From Deltaproteobacteria bacterium (GTDB lineage: Bacteria; UBA10199; JACPAL01; JAHFST01), in the NCBI GenBank assembly GCA_023265625.1, contig JAHFST010000002.1, positions 1 through 64,000 of the forward strand: a stretch of 64,000 nucleotides of DNA. The letters run 5' to 3'. The notes under the pieces were generated by a model that was not told the origin of the DNA, made no database searches, and saw only the letters and a list, made by a program, of their open reading frames with translations. The translations under genes and the position numbers were made by a program. Positions 42,685-50,667 of the stretch are shown one piece after another (position 1 is the stretch's first letter; every line of letters starts with the position of its first letter).

Positions 42685-45600
42685 TTATTCCTCACACAAC
42701 GCCGGGTCATTCTGACAAGGATCGGTGTATGGTACCGGCGGACAATCGGGTAATTTGGGTGCCGGTGGTTTCGTGGTACCGTGGCAGTAACTGCCGCAGA
42801 GCCCATCCTTGTTTCCGTTGCTGTTGTAAGAGCGATAGCCGTCAAAATGACAGGAACCGGCCGTCCCCCCGCCGCAGGTATTGCCGATAGCCGCGGTCCA
42901 CAAGGGACTGTTGGTTGGGGTGATTCCGATGACCGGTGTGACCCCGTCTTTGGTGGAAAACAGCGGGCTATAAAAGAGGAAAAAGGCGTGGGACCAATTG
43001 GTGATCTTGGGCGGTCCGCACTGGTTCGTGACCACCGGTTCCCACGCTGCATCCTCATAGCTGACATGCGGGTAGGCCCAGTGGCAGGTGTAACAGAGTG
43101 ACTGTGATTTGAGCGAGGCCTTCGTGTCCGTCGGTTGGAAGGGGAGCGGACCGCCATGGCATTGTTGACAGGTCGCATTGTAACTTTTTCCATGACCGGC
43201 GCCGGTTGCCCATCCCGAGGCGGGATGAGGATAGCCCGCATGACACTGGGAACAAGAAACCTTCGAGCCTCCTCCGTCCAGCGCGGCGCCATGACAACCC
43301 TGGCAGCCTCCCTTTGCCTTCTCGAAGGTGTTGGCCCCCGGCAGGCCCAGGACATATTTTCCATGCTGGGTCTTTTCTTTCCAACCCGACTCATGGGGAT
43401 AGCTGGCATGACAGCTCTTGCATCCTTGGCTGGCGGTACCCGCCTGGTCCTCATTCTTGTGGCAGGTTTGGCATTCGGCGATCTTGCCCGCGGTATTCAA
43501 GATCATCGTGCCATGCCCCTCCTTGTTCTGCCAATTGGGATCGGTGTGGGGATAGCTGGCATGGCATTGGGTGCAGGAGACCTTGGAATGGCCCCCCTTG
43601 AGGTCGTTTCCATGACAGAGTTTGCAACTAGTCTTGTCATTCTTGAGCGTCTCCAAGACGAATTTTCCGTGACCTTCCCCTTGTTTCCAGTTGGGAACCG
43701 TGTGCGGATAATTTTCATGACAACTCTTGCAGCTCTTGTTGGAGATCCCTCCCGTGTAGTCAGTCCCATGGCAGGTCTGGCATTCCGTCATTTTTTTACC
43801 CGTGGGATCGCCCAGCAGGTACTGGCCATGCCCTTGAAAGGTCCCCCAGCTGACCGGTTCAATGCCCGCTGATTGATGCTTCAAATAGCTGGGATGGCAG
43901 CTTTTGCACGATTGAAAGCCGTTGGGCGCCTTGTCCAGGCCGCTGCCATGACACGTTTTGCAAATTTTTATATCCTGTTTGGCCAAGGGGCCATGGACCC
44001 ACCCCGAATCCCAATCGGCGGGATGGGGATACGTTTTGTGGCAGCCGTTGCAGCCAATCCCCTGGGCTACTCCCGGGATGGGTGACAAATCGGTGCCATG
44101 ACAGTGGGCCGTGGCGCACGAGGTGTTGCCATTGGTGACCACGTACGAGCCATGCTGGTTGGATTGTTTCCAGTTGGCGGTATGAGGGTAAGGGGGGTGA
44201 CAGCTGAAACACGAGGGATTTTTGCCCCCTTTGAAATCATTCCCATGGCATGGCGCGCATTCCGTTCGGGAATGGAGCAGGGTGTATTGCCCATGCCCTT
44301 CATAATCGCGCCACGCCTTTCCCTCCGATTTATTGAAGGACTGATTCAATGTTTTGTGCGGAAACGAGGCATGACAGCTGAAGCAATTATAACCGTCCTG
44401 TTTGACGGTCAGGTCCGCGCCGTGGCATAGCGTGCACGTTTGCACACTCCCTTGATAGGCGGTTTGGACCCGCTCGCCATGTCCGCCTTGGAAGGGGACC
44501 CATAATTTTTTCTCGGGATGGGGATAGTCCGCGTGACAGGAGTAACAATTTTTCCCGCCCAACATTTTCTGAAAGTCATTGCCATGACACTCTTGGCAGA
44601 CGGTTTTGCCCAGGGTTGTAGCGGTGCTGCCATGCTCTTTCAGCCAGGTGGCGGGATGGGGATAGATCTGGTGGCAACTGTTACACGAGACCTCCGAGAT
44701 GCCCCCCTTGAGGTCGCTGCCGTGGCATTGCGTCGCGCACTCTTCCTGGCCATTTTGCAAGACAAAGGCGCCATGCGCGTTTTTATCCCCCCAGCCTGGA
44801 GCGTGAGGGTAGTTGTCGTGGCACTGATAACAGCTCGTCTGGCTGTTTCCACCCTTGAGATCGGCGCCGTGACAAACCTGGCAAAGCTCTTTGCCCCGCT
44901 TCTTGACGGCCATCCCATGTTCTATTGCCTCCGACCAATTGTCATTGTGGGGATAGGTGGTGTGGCATTGTGTGCAGGATACTCCGGAGATTCCCCCCTT
45001 GAGGTCGCTGCCGTGACATTGGGTGGCGCAGCCGGCCTGACCGTTTTTCAGAACAGCGGCCCCATGCTGGGCGGGATCCTCCCAACCCTCTTCATGCGGA
45101 TAGGTGGTGTGACACTGAAAACAGCCTACGTTGCTGTCCCCACCTTTTAAGTCCGCTCCGTGACACGCACGGCAAAGCGACTTATTATTTCCTTTCGCCA
45201 GGATGCCATGCTTTTCTGGCGTTCGCCAATTGGCGGTGTGTGGGTAGACGGAGTGACAGAGATTGCATGAGACCTGGGAGAGACCTCCCTGCAGATCGGG
45301 GCCATGACACTGGGTTGCGCAGGAAGACTTACCATTTTTCAGCGCCCATTGTCCGTGCTGATCCTTGTTCACCCAGTTTTTTGGGTGGGGAAATTGGTTA
45401 TGACAGGAGGTACAGGCTGGCGGAGCCCCTTTTTGCGCATCGGTCTTGTGGCATTGTAAACAGGCATCAAAGCCATACTGCTGGGCGGCCGGACCATGTT
45501 TTTGGGGTTCTTTCCATCCCTCGGGATGTGGAAAAATGGGGGGGAGGGGGGTGCTGCTATCCGGCGATATGCCGGAACTGTCTACCGTATCCCCTGAGGG

Positions 45601-45699
45601 ATTACCGGCATCGGCCCCGCCCGAGCGCAACTTATCTTGCGCGCATCCGACCAGGACCAACAGGATCAATGGGACAAATGTTTTCACCAATGATCTCAT
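42685..45699 (-). CDS. Giant multiheme c-type cytochrome lipoprotein (33 heme motifs)
   Basis: A 1004-residue lipoprotein (signal ending LVLVGC, Cys19). By direct count it has 33 heme-binding motifs: 28 CxxCH, four CxxxCH (three CATQCH and CGSYCH) and one CxxxxCH (CATAHCH). About 16 tandem modules of 45-60 residues repeat the pattern HG...C..CHG.DLKGG.S.VSC.QCH..YPH...W, each carrying two hemes. Residues 20-55 are a Ser/Asp-rich linker and the last 130 residues carry one heme. It is first in an operon with a barrel protein and two smaller cytochromes. It is probably a surface-exposed electron conductor for metal, mineral or interspecies electron transfer. Confidence 0.93.
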   Translation of the reverse strand: MRSLVKTFVPLILLVLVGCAQDKLRSGGADAGNPSGDTVDSSGISPDSSTPLPPIFPHPEGWKEPQKHGPAAQQYGFDACLQCHKTDAQKGAPPACTSCHNQFPHPKNWVNKDQHGQWALKNGKSSCATQCHGPDLQGGLSQVSCNLCHSVYPHTANWRTPEKHGILAKGNNKSLCRACHGADLKGGDSNVGCFQCHTTYPHEEGWEDPAQHGAAVLKNGQAGCATQCHGSDLKGGISGVSCTQCHTTYPHNDNWSEAIEHGMAVKKRGKELCQVCHGADLKGGNSQTSCYQCHDNYPHAPGWGDKNAHGAFVLQNGQEECATQCHGSDLKGGISEVSCNSCHQIYPHPATWLKEHGSTATTLGKTVCQECHGNDFQKMLGGKNCYSCHADYPHPEKKLWVPFQGGHGERVQTAYQGSVQTCTLCHGADLTVKQDGYNCFSCHASFPHKTLNQSFNKSEGKAWRDYEGHGQYTLLHSRTECAPCHGNDFKGGKNPSCFSCHPPYPHTANWKQSNQHGSYVVTNGNTSCATAHCHGTDLSPIPGVAQGIGCNGCHKTYPHPADWDSGWVHGPLAKQDIKICKTCHGSGLDKAPNGFQSCKSCHPSYLKHQSAGIEPVSWGTFQGHGQYLLGDPTGKKMTECQTCHGTDYTGGISNKSCKSCHENYPHTVPNWKQGEGHGKFVLETLKNDKTSCKLCHGNDLKGGHSKVSCTQCHASYPHTDPNWQNKEGHGTMILNTAGKIAECQTCHKNEDQAGTASQGCKSCHASYPHESGWKEKTQHGKYVLGLPGANTFEKAKGGCQGCHGAALDGGGSKVSCSQCHAGYPHPASGWATGAGHGKSYNATCQQCHGGPLPFQPTDTKASLKSQSLCYTCHWAYPHVSYEDAAWEPVVTNQCGPPKITNWSHAFFLFYSPLFSTKDGVTPVIGITPTNSPLWTAAIGNTCGGGTAGSCHFDGYRSYNSNGNKDGLCGSYCHGTTKPPAPKLPDCPPVPYTDPCQNDPALCEE

Positions 45700-45793
45700 C
45701 GCTCATGATTAGCACAAGTTGTTCTTTTTTTTGATGATCTTCGTCATATGATTGGGTAAGCCTCGTCATGGCTTAAATGGAGGAACGGGTTGT

Positions 45794-47929
45794 CTAGAGA
45801 CCTGCTCGCTTGAGTCTCAGGGCATTGGCTATCACCGAAACAGAACTCAAACTCATGGCGAGAGCGGCGATCATTGGGTTCAGGAGTAGCCCAAAAAATG
45901 GATACAGCACTCCCGCGGCAATGGGGACACCGAGGGTGTTGTAAGCAAACGCAAAGAAGAGGTTTTGTTTAATGTTGCGCATGGTGGCCCGACTCAGATG
46001 CCTGGCGCGCACTATGCCGCGCAGATCTCCCTTGACTAAGGTCACTCCGGCACTTTCCATGGCCACGTCCGTGCCGGTGCCCATCGCAATACCCACATGG
46101 GCTTGTGCGAGGGCCGGGGCGTCGTTGATGCCATCGCCGGCCATTGCGACTTGATAGCCTTGGGCTTGTAGTTCCGTTATTTTTTGGGCTTTTTGTTCCG
46201 GGAGGACGCCGGCGATCACGTCATCAATGCCTAACTTCTTTGCGACAAATTCGGCGGTCGTTTGATTATCACCCGTCATCATCACGATGCGAATATGATC
46301 CTCCCGCAAGGCCCGGATCGCTTCTGGCGTTGTTTCCTTGATGGGATCGGCCACTCCCAGTAACCCTGCCAGTTGCTGATTAAGCGCCACATACATCACT
46401 GTCTGTCCCTGGGAACGGAGCTCATTGACATGGGCCTCAACCGATAAAACAGCAATGCCAAGATCTTCCATGAGACTTTGATTTCCCAGGGCCACACTTT
46501 GGGTGCCAATTTTTCCTTGCACGCCTTTGCCGGTGATGGATGCGAAGCCGTCGACTTTTTCAAGCACGAGCGATTTTTCTTTTGCCGCTCTCGCAATGGC
46601 GTTGGCCAAGGGATGTTCGCTGCCGGCCTCCAGACTGGCCGCGTATTTGAGCAGATCATTGGAGGGTAAGCCTGTTTGGGGCTCCAGTGTCACCAGTTTG
46701 GGCTGGCCCAGTGTCAGTGTGCCGGTTTTATCCACCACGAGCGTATCGATCTTACGCAGTATTTCGATGGCCTCGGCATTTTTAAACAGGATGCCAAGCG
46801 TGGCCCCTTTGCCCGTCGCCACCATGATCGAAAGTGGCGTGGCGAGCCCCAGCGCGCACGGGCAGGCAATGATGAGGACGGCGACGGCATTAATGATGGC
46901 AAAGGCCATGCGCGGTTCCGGTCCAATCAGCGACCAAGTCGCAAAGCTCACCGCGGCAATCCCGATGACCACGGGCACAAAATAACTGGAAACCACGTCG
47001 GCCAATTTTTGAATGGGCGCACGGCTGCGTTGAGCCTCGGCCACCATGTGAATGATTTGCGCCAGTAGGGTGTCCGCACCGACCCTTTTGGCGGCGATAA
47101 TCACCGAGCCGGTGCCGTTGACGGTGGCGCCAATCACGGTATCGCCGATATTTTTTTCAACAGGGATCGGTTCACCGGTAATCATGGATTCATCAATGGA
47201 ACTTTGACCTTCCAGGACCATGCCGTCCACCGGCACCTTTTCACCGGGACGGACACGGATTTTATCGCTTATTTGTACTTGATCCAGTGCCACGTCTTGT
47301 TCCGTACCATCGGGATTTACTCGTCTTGCAGTCTTGGGTGATAAGCCCAGCAGGGACTTGATGGCCGCGTTGGTCTGTGATCTAGCCTTGAGTTCCAAGA
47401 CCTGCCCCAAGAGAATGAGTGTCACGATCACGGCCGCCGGTTCAAAGTAGGTCTCGACGGTGCCCGTTCCATCTATCAATGATACTGGGAACAGGGTCGG
47501 CATCAGCGTCGCGACCAAACTATAAAAATAAGCCACTCCAACTCCCAGACTGATGAGCGTAAACATGTTGAGCGAACGATTTACGAGAGATTTCCAACCA
47601 CGCACAAAGAACGGCCAGCCGCACCATAAGACTACCGGTGTCGCCAGGATCAATTCCGACCAGCGCATCCACTCATGGGAAAACATGGCGAAGATAAGCG
47701 GCATGCTAAAAACGCAGCCAACCCAAAATCTTTTTTTCATGTCTTTCAGTTCATTTTGATCATCGTCCACGGAGGCTGTCGTTGTTTCCAAGGCCATGCC
47801 GCAAAGGGGGCAGTCCCCCGGCCGGTCCCGAATGATTTCGGGATGCATCGGGCAGGTGTATTGGTGATGGGTTTGATGAGGAGGTGAAATCGACTTTACG
47901 GTCTTGCAACAAGCATGGTCTTTTTGCAT
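45794..47929 (-). CDS. copA: Copper-translocating P1B-type ATPase
   Basis: A 711-residue heavy-metal pump. An N-terminal heavy-metal-binding domain ([25 protein letters not shown], about residues 24-48) replaces the usual HMA domain. Eight membrane helices are predicted, with the ion-binding CPC in [22 protein letters not shown]. The phosphorylation motif is [22 protein letters not shown] is the A-domain, and [16 protein letters not shown] the hinge. The C-terminus [20 protein letters not shown] matches Cu+ ATPases. It exports Cu+ (or Ag+) to the periplasm, which may also serve cytochrome assembly. Confidence 0.93.
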   Translation of the reverse strand: MQKDHACCKTVKSISPPHQTHHQYTCPMHPEIIRDRPGDCPLCGMALETTTASVDDDQNELKDMKKRFWVGCVFSMPLIFAMFSHEWMRWSELILATPVVLWCGWPFFVRGWKSLVNRSLNMFTLISLGVGVAYFYSLVATLMPTLFPVSLIDGTGTVETYFEPAAVIVTLILLGQVLELKARSQTNAAIKSLLGLSPKTARRVNPDGTEQDVALDQVQISDKIRVRPGEKVPVDGMVLEGQSSIDESMITGEPIPVEKNIGDTVIGATVNGTGSVIIAAKRVGADTLLAQIIHMVAEAQRSRAPIQKLADVVSSYFVPVVIGIAAVSFATWSLIGPEPRMAFAIINAVAVLIIACPCALGLATPLSIMVATGKGATLGILFKNAEAIEILRKIDTLVVDKTGTLTLGQPKLVTLEPQTGLPSNDLLKYAASLEAGSEHPLANAIARAAKEKSLVLEKVDGFASITGKGVQGKIGTQSVALGNQSLMEDLGIAVLSVEAHVNELRSQGQTVMYVALNQQLAGLLGVADPIKETTPEAIRALREDHIRIVMMTGDNQTTAEFVAKKLGIDDVIAGVLPEQKAQKITELQAQGYQVAMAGDGINDAPALAQAHVGIAMGTGTDVAMESAGVTLVKGDLRGIVRARHLSRATMRNIKQNLFFAFAYNTLGVPIAAGVLYPFFGLLLNPMIAALAMSLSSVSVIANALRLKRAGL

Positions 47930-47946
47930 CTCTTGGCTGTATCAAA

Positions 47947-47983
47947 GATTTTTCTTCATAACAATCAGGGGATTTTTCTTCAT
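47947..47983. repeat. Two 13-base direct repeats in the copA / cysteine-rich gene spacer
   Basis: GATTTTTCTTCAT occurs at 47947-47959 and again at 47971-47983, with 24 bases between the starts, roughly two helical turns. They lie in the divergent promoter region, so they may be tandem regulator-binding sites. Confidence 0.45.
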
Positions 47984-48026
47984 GATTTTTTTCCAGTTAT
48001 GTTATTGTTCTTAAAGGAGAAAGATT

Positions 48027-49052
48027 ATGAATAAAGCTCTAAGCTTTGGTGGTTTGGTTTGGGTGTCTTGGCTTTTTTTGCAGCCAGCTTTGGCCGCATC
48101 AAACTCAGATCCCGAAGCCCAATATTGCGTTTTTGAACAGCAGGATCGTTCCAAGGTGGCCTCACGGGTTGATTGGCTCTCGATCGTCAAATGCTTGGAT
48201 GCCGCGAGCATTGCGGGGGTAGGGTGGGTCAAGATTGAAGGTCCGATGACCTACCCACAGGCTGCCTCTCTCGTAGACGCGATGCGGGTCAATGGAGGGA
48301 AGGATCCTGCCTCCGAATCGGATCGCTTTCACAGCCATTGCGATCATCATTACGTGGTTTGGAAAAATAATTCTGTGCAACCGCCCAAACGGTCTTTTTC
48401 CCGGGCCGATGCCAATCCCGGGCCGGGTTATAGCCTGGAACAACCGAATCTTTGCTGCGAGGATGCGGCGGCCATTGTTTTTCCGGATAATAACGGAGGC
48501 AGCGATTGTCGCGCCTTTGACTTGATGTCGGTGCCTGGGGTTCGAGTGTCGTTGGTGAGCCGTCGTTGGGTTTCCTTGAGCGGTCCGGTCACTATTAATC
48601 AAAATCCGCCCATCCTGCTTGCACCGCTGGCTGGAGCACCCAGCTCGTCTTCTCCCGTTAATTGGTCGGGTAGTTATCATGGCCCCTGCACTTACGAAGA
48701 CTTGAGCGTCAATTTGAAACAAACGGGCGAGGCCACCATGGAAGTGAGTCAAAAAGGTCCTCAAACCTTGACTCTCACTGCGCCTGGTGCCGCCCCGTTA
48801 GACTTAACGATCACCAGCGACCCCGCTACGGCGAAGGGGACTCTTGTGAATAAAATCGGGACTGCGGCCTCGGGCGGTGGGGCCAACATGGAGTACACGG
48901 CGGTCCTCAAGGGGGATTCGCTTTCGTTGATCATGGCGGCGATGACTGAGGGGCATCTTAACTTGTCTAACGGTTTGAACGGTACTCACAAGGGGAGTGC
49001 TTCCATGAACTGCTTGATGGTTCGGGGTGCAGCACCTAAGGATCCACGCTAA
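48027..49052 (+). CDS. Secreted cysteine-containing hypothetical protein, paralogue 1
   Basis: A 341-residue exported protein (signal GLVWVSWLFLQPALA). The N-terminal domain (to about residue 190) carries conserved Cys, His and Trp: YCVFEQQDRSKVASRVDWLSIVKC, TYPQAASLVDAMRVNGG, DRFHSHCDHHYVVWK, DANPGPGY, NLCCEDAAAIVF and CRAFDLMSVPG. The next gene shares all these blocks in order. The C-terminal domain (about 215-341) is a different, Thr/Ala-rich beta-like domain (GSYHGPCTYEDLSVNLKQTGEATMEV). AAAGGAGA precedes the ATG. I do not recognise the family. Confidence 0.8.
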   Translation: MNKALSFGGLVWVSWLFLQPALAASNSDPEAQYCVFEQQDRSKVASRVDWLSIVKCLDAASIAGVGWVKIEGPMTYPQAASLVDAMRVNGGKDPASESDRFHSHCDHHYVVWKNNSVQPPKRSFSRADANPGPGYSLEQPNLCCEDAAAIVFPDNNGGSDCRAFDLMSVPGVRVSLVSRRWVSLSGPVTINQNPPILLAPLAGAPSSSSPVNWSGSYHGPCTYEDLSVNLKQTGEATMEVSQKGPQTLTLTAPGAAPLDLTITSDPATAKGTLVNKIGTAASGGGANMEYTAVLKGDSLSLIMAAMTEGHLNLSNGLNGTHKGSASMNCLMVRGAAPKDPR

Positions 49053-49073
49053 AATAACTTGAACAACTTTTAT

Positions 49074-49129
49074 GGACATCCTGAGCTTGTCGAAGGATTA
49101 ATTTATGGTTCGACAAGCTCACCATGTCC
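49074..49129. repeat. Dispersed palindrome with GAGCTTGTCGA arms
   Basis: Nested arms GGACAT ... ATGTCC and GAGCTTGTCG ... CGACAAGCTC form a long hairpin between the two cysteine-rich paralogues. It resembles a widespread intergenic repeat type and may act as transcription attenuator or mRNA stabiliser. Confidence 0.75.
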
Positions 49130-49179
49130 GTATTATTTTGGTGTAGTTCTCAAGCCATAAATACAAAAGGAGAAAAAAT

Positions 49180-50100
49180 ATGAAAATGATATTCCTCGAG
49201 GTTTTGAGTGTGGCTGTATTGTTTCTTCTTATGAATCGAGTGTGGGCCCAAGGGGGCGGAGAATACTGCGTCTTCGAACAGATGAATTCGAACAAGGTCA
49301 TCAGTCGCATCGATTGGCTGTCCGTCGCCAAGTGTAGTGATGGCGGCCTGTTGGCGGGCGGAGGTTTGCAATCCATCAAGCAAGGCCTGTCCTTTGCCGA
49401 GGCGGCTGCGCTTGTGGATGCGATGCGGGTGAACCTGGGGACTTCTTCTTCGGGAGAGCAGGACCGATTTCACAGCCGATGTGACCACAGTTACCAGGTC
49501 TGGAAGCGAACCGATGGCGGGTCTCCGTCCAAGGCCTATACCCACGCGGATGCCAACCCGGGTCCGGGATATGCGCCCGATGTCTCCCATCTCTGCTGCG
49601 AGGATGCGGCAGCCCTGGTGTTCCCCAAGACGGGCAACGACGATTGCCGAAGTTTTGAGCTCATGTCGGTACCAGGGGCCCTGGTGACCTTACGGAATGG
49701 GCATTGGGTGTCCTCCGCCCCGCATACGGCTATTCCGAGTCATCCCCCGATCAATCTATCTTCTGCCAGTGGAGACAGTTCAGCACCCTCCAGCCTGCAA
49801 AATGTCGGGACTTGGCACGAGTGCGAAACACTTAGCAGCGAGATCTGTGGCACCTGGACTTGGAACGCCTCCAAGAAGCAATTCGATGCCCAATGGGCCA
49901 ATGGCGCCAAGGCGCACCTCAAATTAGACAGGTTCGAATCCGACTCGGTCGTCGTGACCCGCGACGACCATGCGGGAGTTTCCGCGGGGATGATGGCAAC
50001 CTATGTGGGACAGCGCAGCGGCAATTCCATTAGCGGCAACGTCACCTGGACTTACCGGGGAGGCATGCACAAAGGCACTTGGCGGGCGGAGATTAGGTAG
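49180..50100 (+). CDS. Secreted cysteine-containing hypothetical protein, paralogue 2
   Basis: A 306-residue exported protein (signal VLSVAVLFLLMNRVWA). The N-terminal domain aligns block by block with the previous gene: YCVFEQMNSNKVISRIDWLSVAKC, SFAEAAALVDAMRVNLG, DRFHSRCDHSYQVWK, DANPGPGY, HLCCEDAAALVF and CRSFELMSVPGALV. The C-terminal domain (about 205-306) differs: GTWHECETLSSEICGTWTWNASKKQFDAQWANGAKAHLKL, which looks like a small beta-barrel. AAAAGGAG precedes the ATG. The two genes seem to be a tandem duplication with exchange of the C-terminal half. Function unknown. Confidence 0.8.
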   Translation: MKMIFLEVLSVAVLFLLMNRVWAQGGGEYCVFEQMNSNKVISRIDWLSVAKCSDGGLLAGGGLQSIKQGLSFAEAAALVDAMRVNLGTSSSGEQDRFHSRCDHSYQVWKRTDGGSPSKAYTHADANPGPGYAPDVSHLCCEDAAALVFPKTGNDDCRSFELMSVPGALVTLRNGHWVSSAPHTAIPSHPPINLSSASGDSSAPSSLQNVGTWHECETLSSEICGTWTWNASKKQFDAQWANGAKAHLKLDRFESDSVVVTRDDHAGVSAGMMATYVGQRSGNSISGNVTWTYRGGMHKGTWRAEIR

Positions 50101-50628
50101 CTACTTCCTAACCCGCGTAAATTCCGTCGTCATCGGTTTTTCACCCTTCCCCTTACCTTCGCATGTTTGTGCCATGTGATTTTTGTCTTTAAACACAATG
50201 GACAGCTGGCTCATGCTCGGGTCTTTTTTGGATTTGGCGCCTTCGATCTTCGCCAATCGGAAGGAGAGGGTGTCTTTGCTGCTACTGGTCAGCTTTAAGG
50301 TGGGGCGGTTGCGCATGATGCAATAATGGGTCATCGTGAGCTTGCCGTTATCGTCATAATAGACGGAGGCCATTTCATAGGGGGTACCGGGGAAGATTCG
50401 TTCCAACACGGCGCTGCCGCCGGCGGTCACCTCATATTCAGTAAACAGGCGTTGGCGTTTGCCAAACATCGAACTCACGGTACTCCATCGTCCGGCCAGG
50501 CCCTTGATGCGTTGTAATTCCGGTGAACTGGTGTCGGGCGGCATTTTCACGCCGCCGGCATTGGCAACCGTAACCAGCGTGAGTGCGAGAACCGAAATCA
50601 TCATGAGTACTTTAAAAGCATGTTTCAT
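50101..50628 (-). CDS. Secreted DUF1579-like protein
   Basis: A 175-residue protein with a signal peptide (VLMMISVLALTLVTVANA). The body reads IKGLAGRWSTVSSMFGKRQRLFTEYEVTAGGSAVLERIFPGTPYEMASVYYDDNGKLTMTHYCIMRNRPTLKL, the pattern of a calycin-like or DUF1579 barrel. The C-terminus is Lys-rich. Its stop abuts the end of the convergent cysteine-rich paralogue. Ligand and role are unknown. Confidence 0.75.
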   Translation of the reverse strand: MKHAFKVLMMISVLALTLVTVANAGGVKMPPDTSSPELQRIKGLAGRWSTVSSMFGKRQRLFTEYEVTAGGSAVLERIFPGTPYEMASVYYDDNGKLTMTHYCIMRNRPTLKLTSSSKDTLSFRLAKIEGAKSKKDPSMSQLSIVFKDKNHMAQTCEGKGKGEKPMTTEFTRVRK

Positions 50629-50667
50629 ATTGGCTCCTTTATAGGATTTTAGGATTTGTTCATCTTG

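Noticed and set aside
42685-45699. CRISPR-like or VNTR array in the region of regular repeats
   Set aside because: The periodicity is at the protein level (two-heme modules) with diverged DNA, not identical DNA repeats with spacers.
45762-45777. Stem-loop terminator after copA
   Set aside because: The stem TAAGCC/GGCTTA is only six bases and lacks a T-run on the copA strand.
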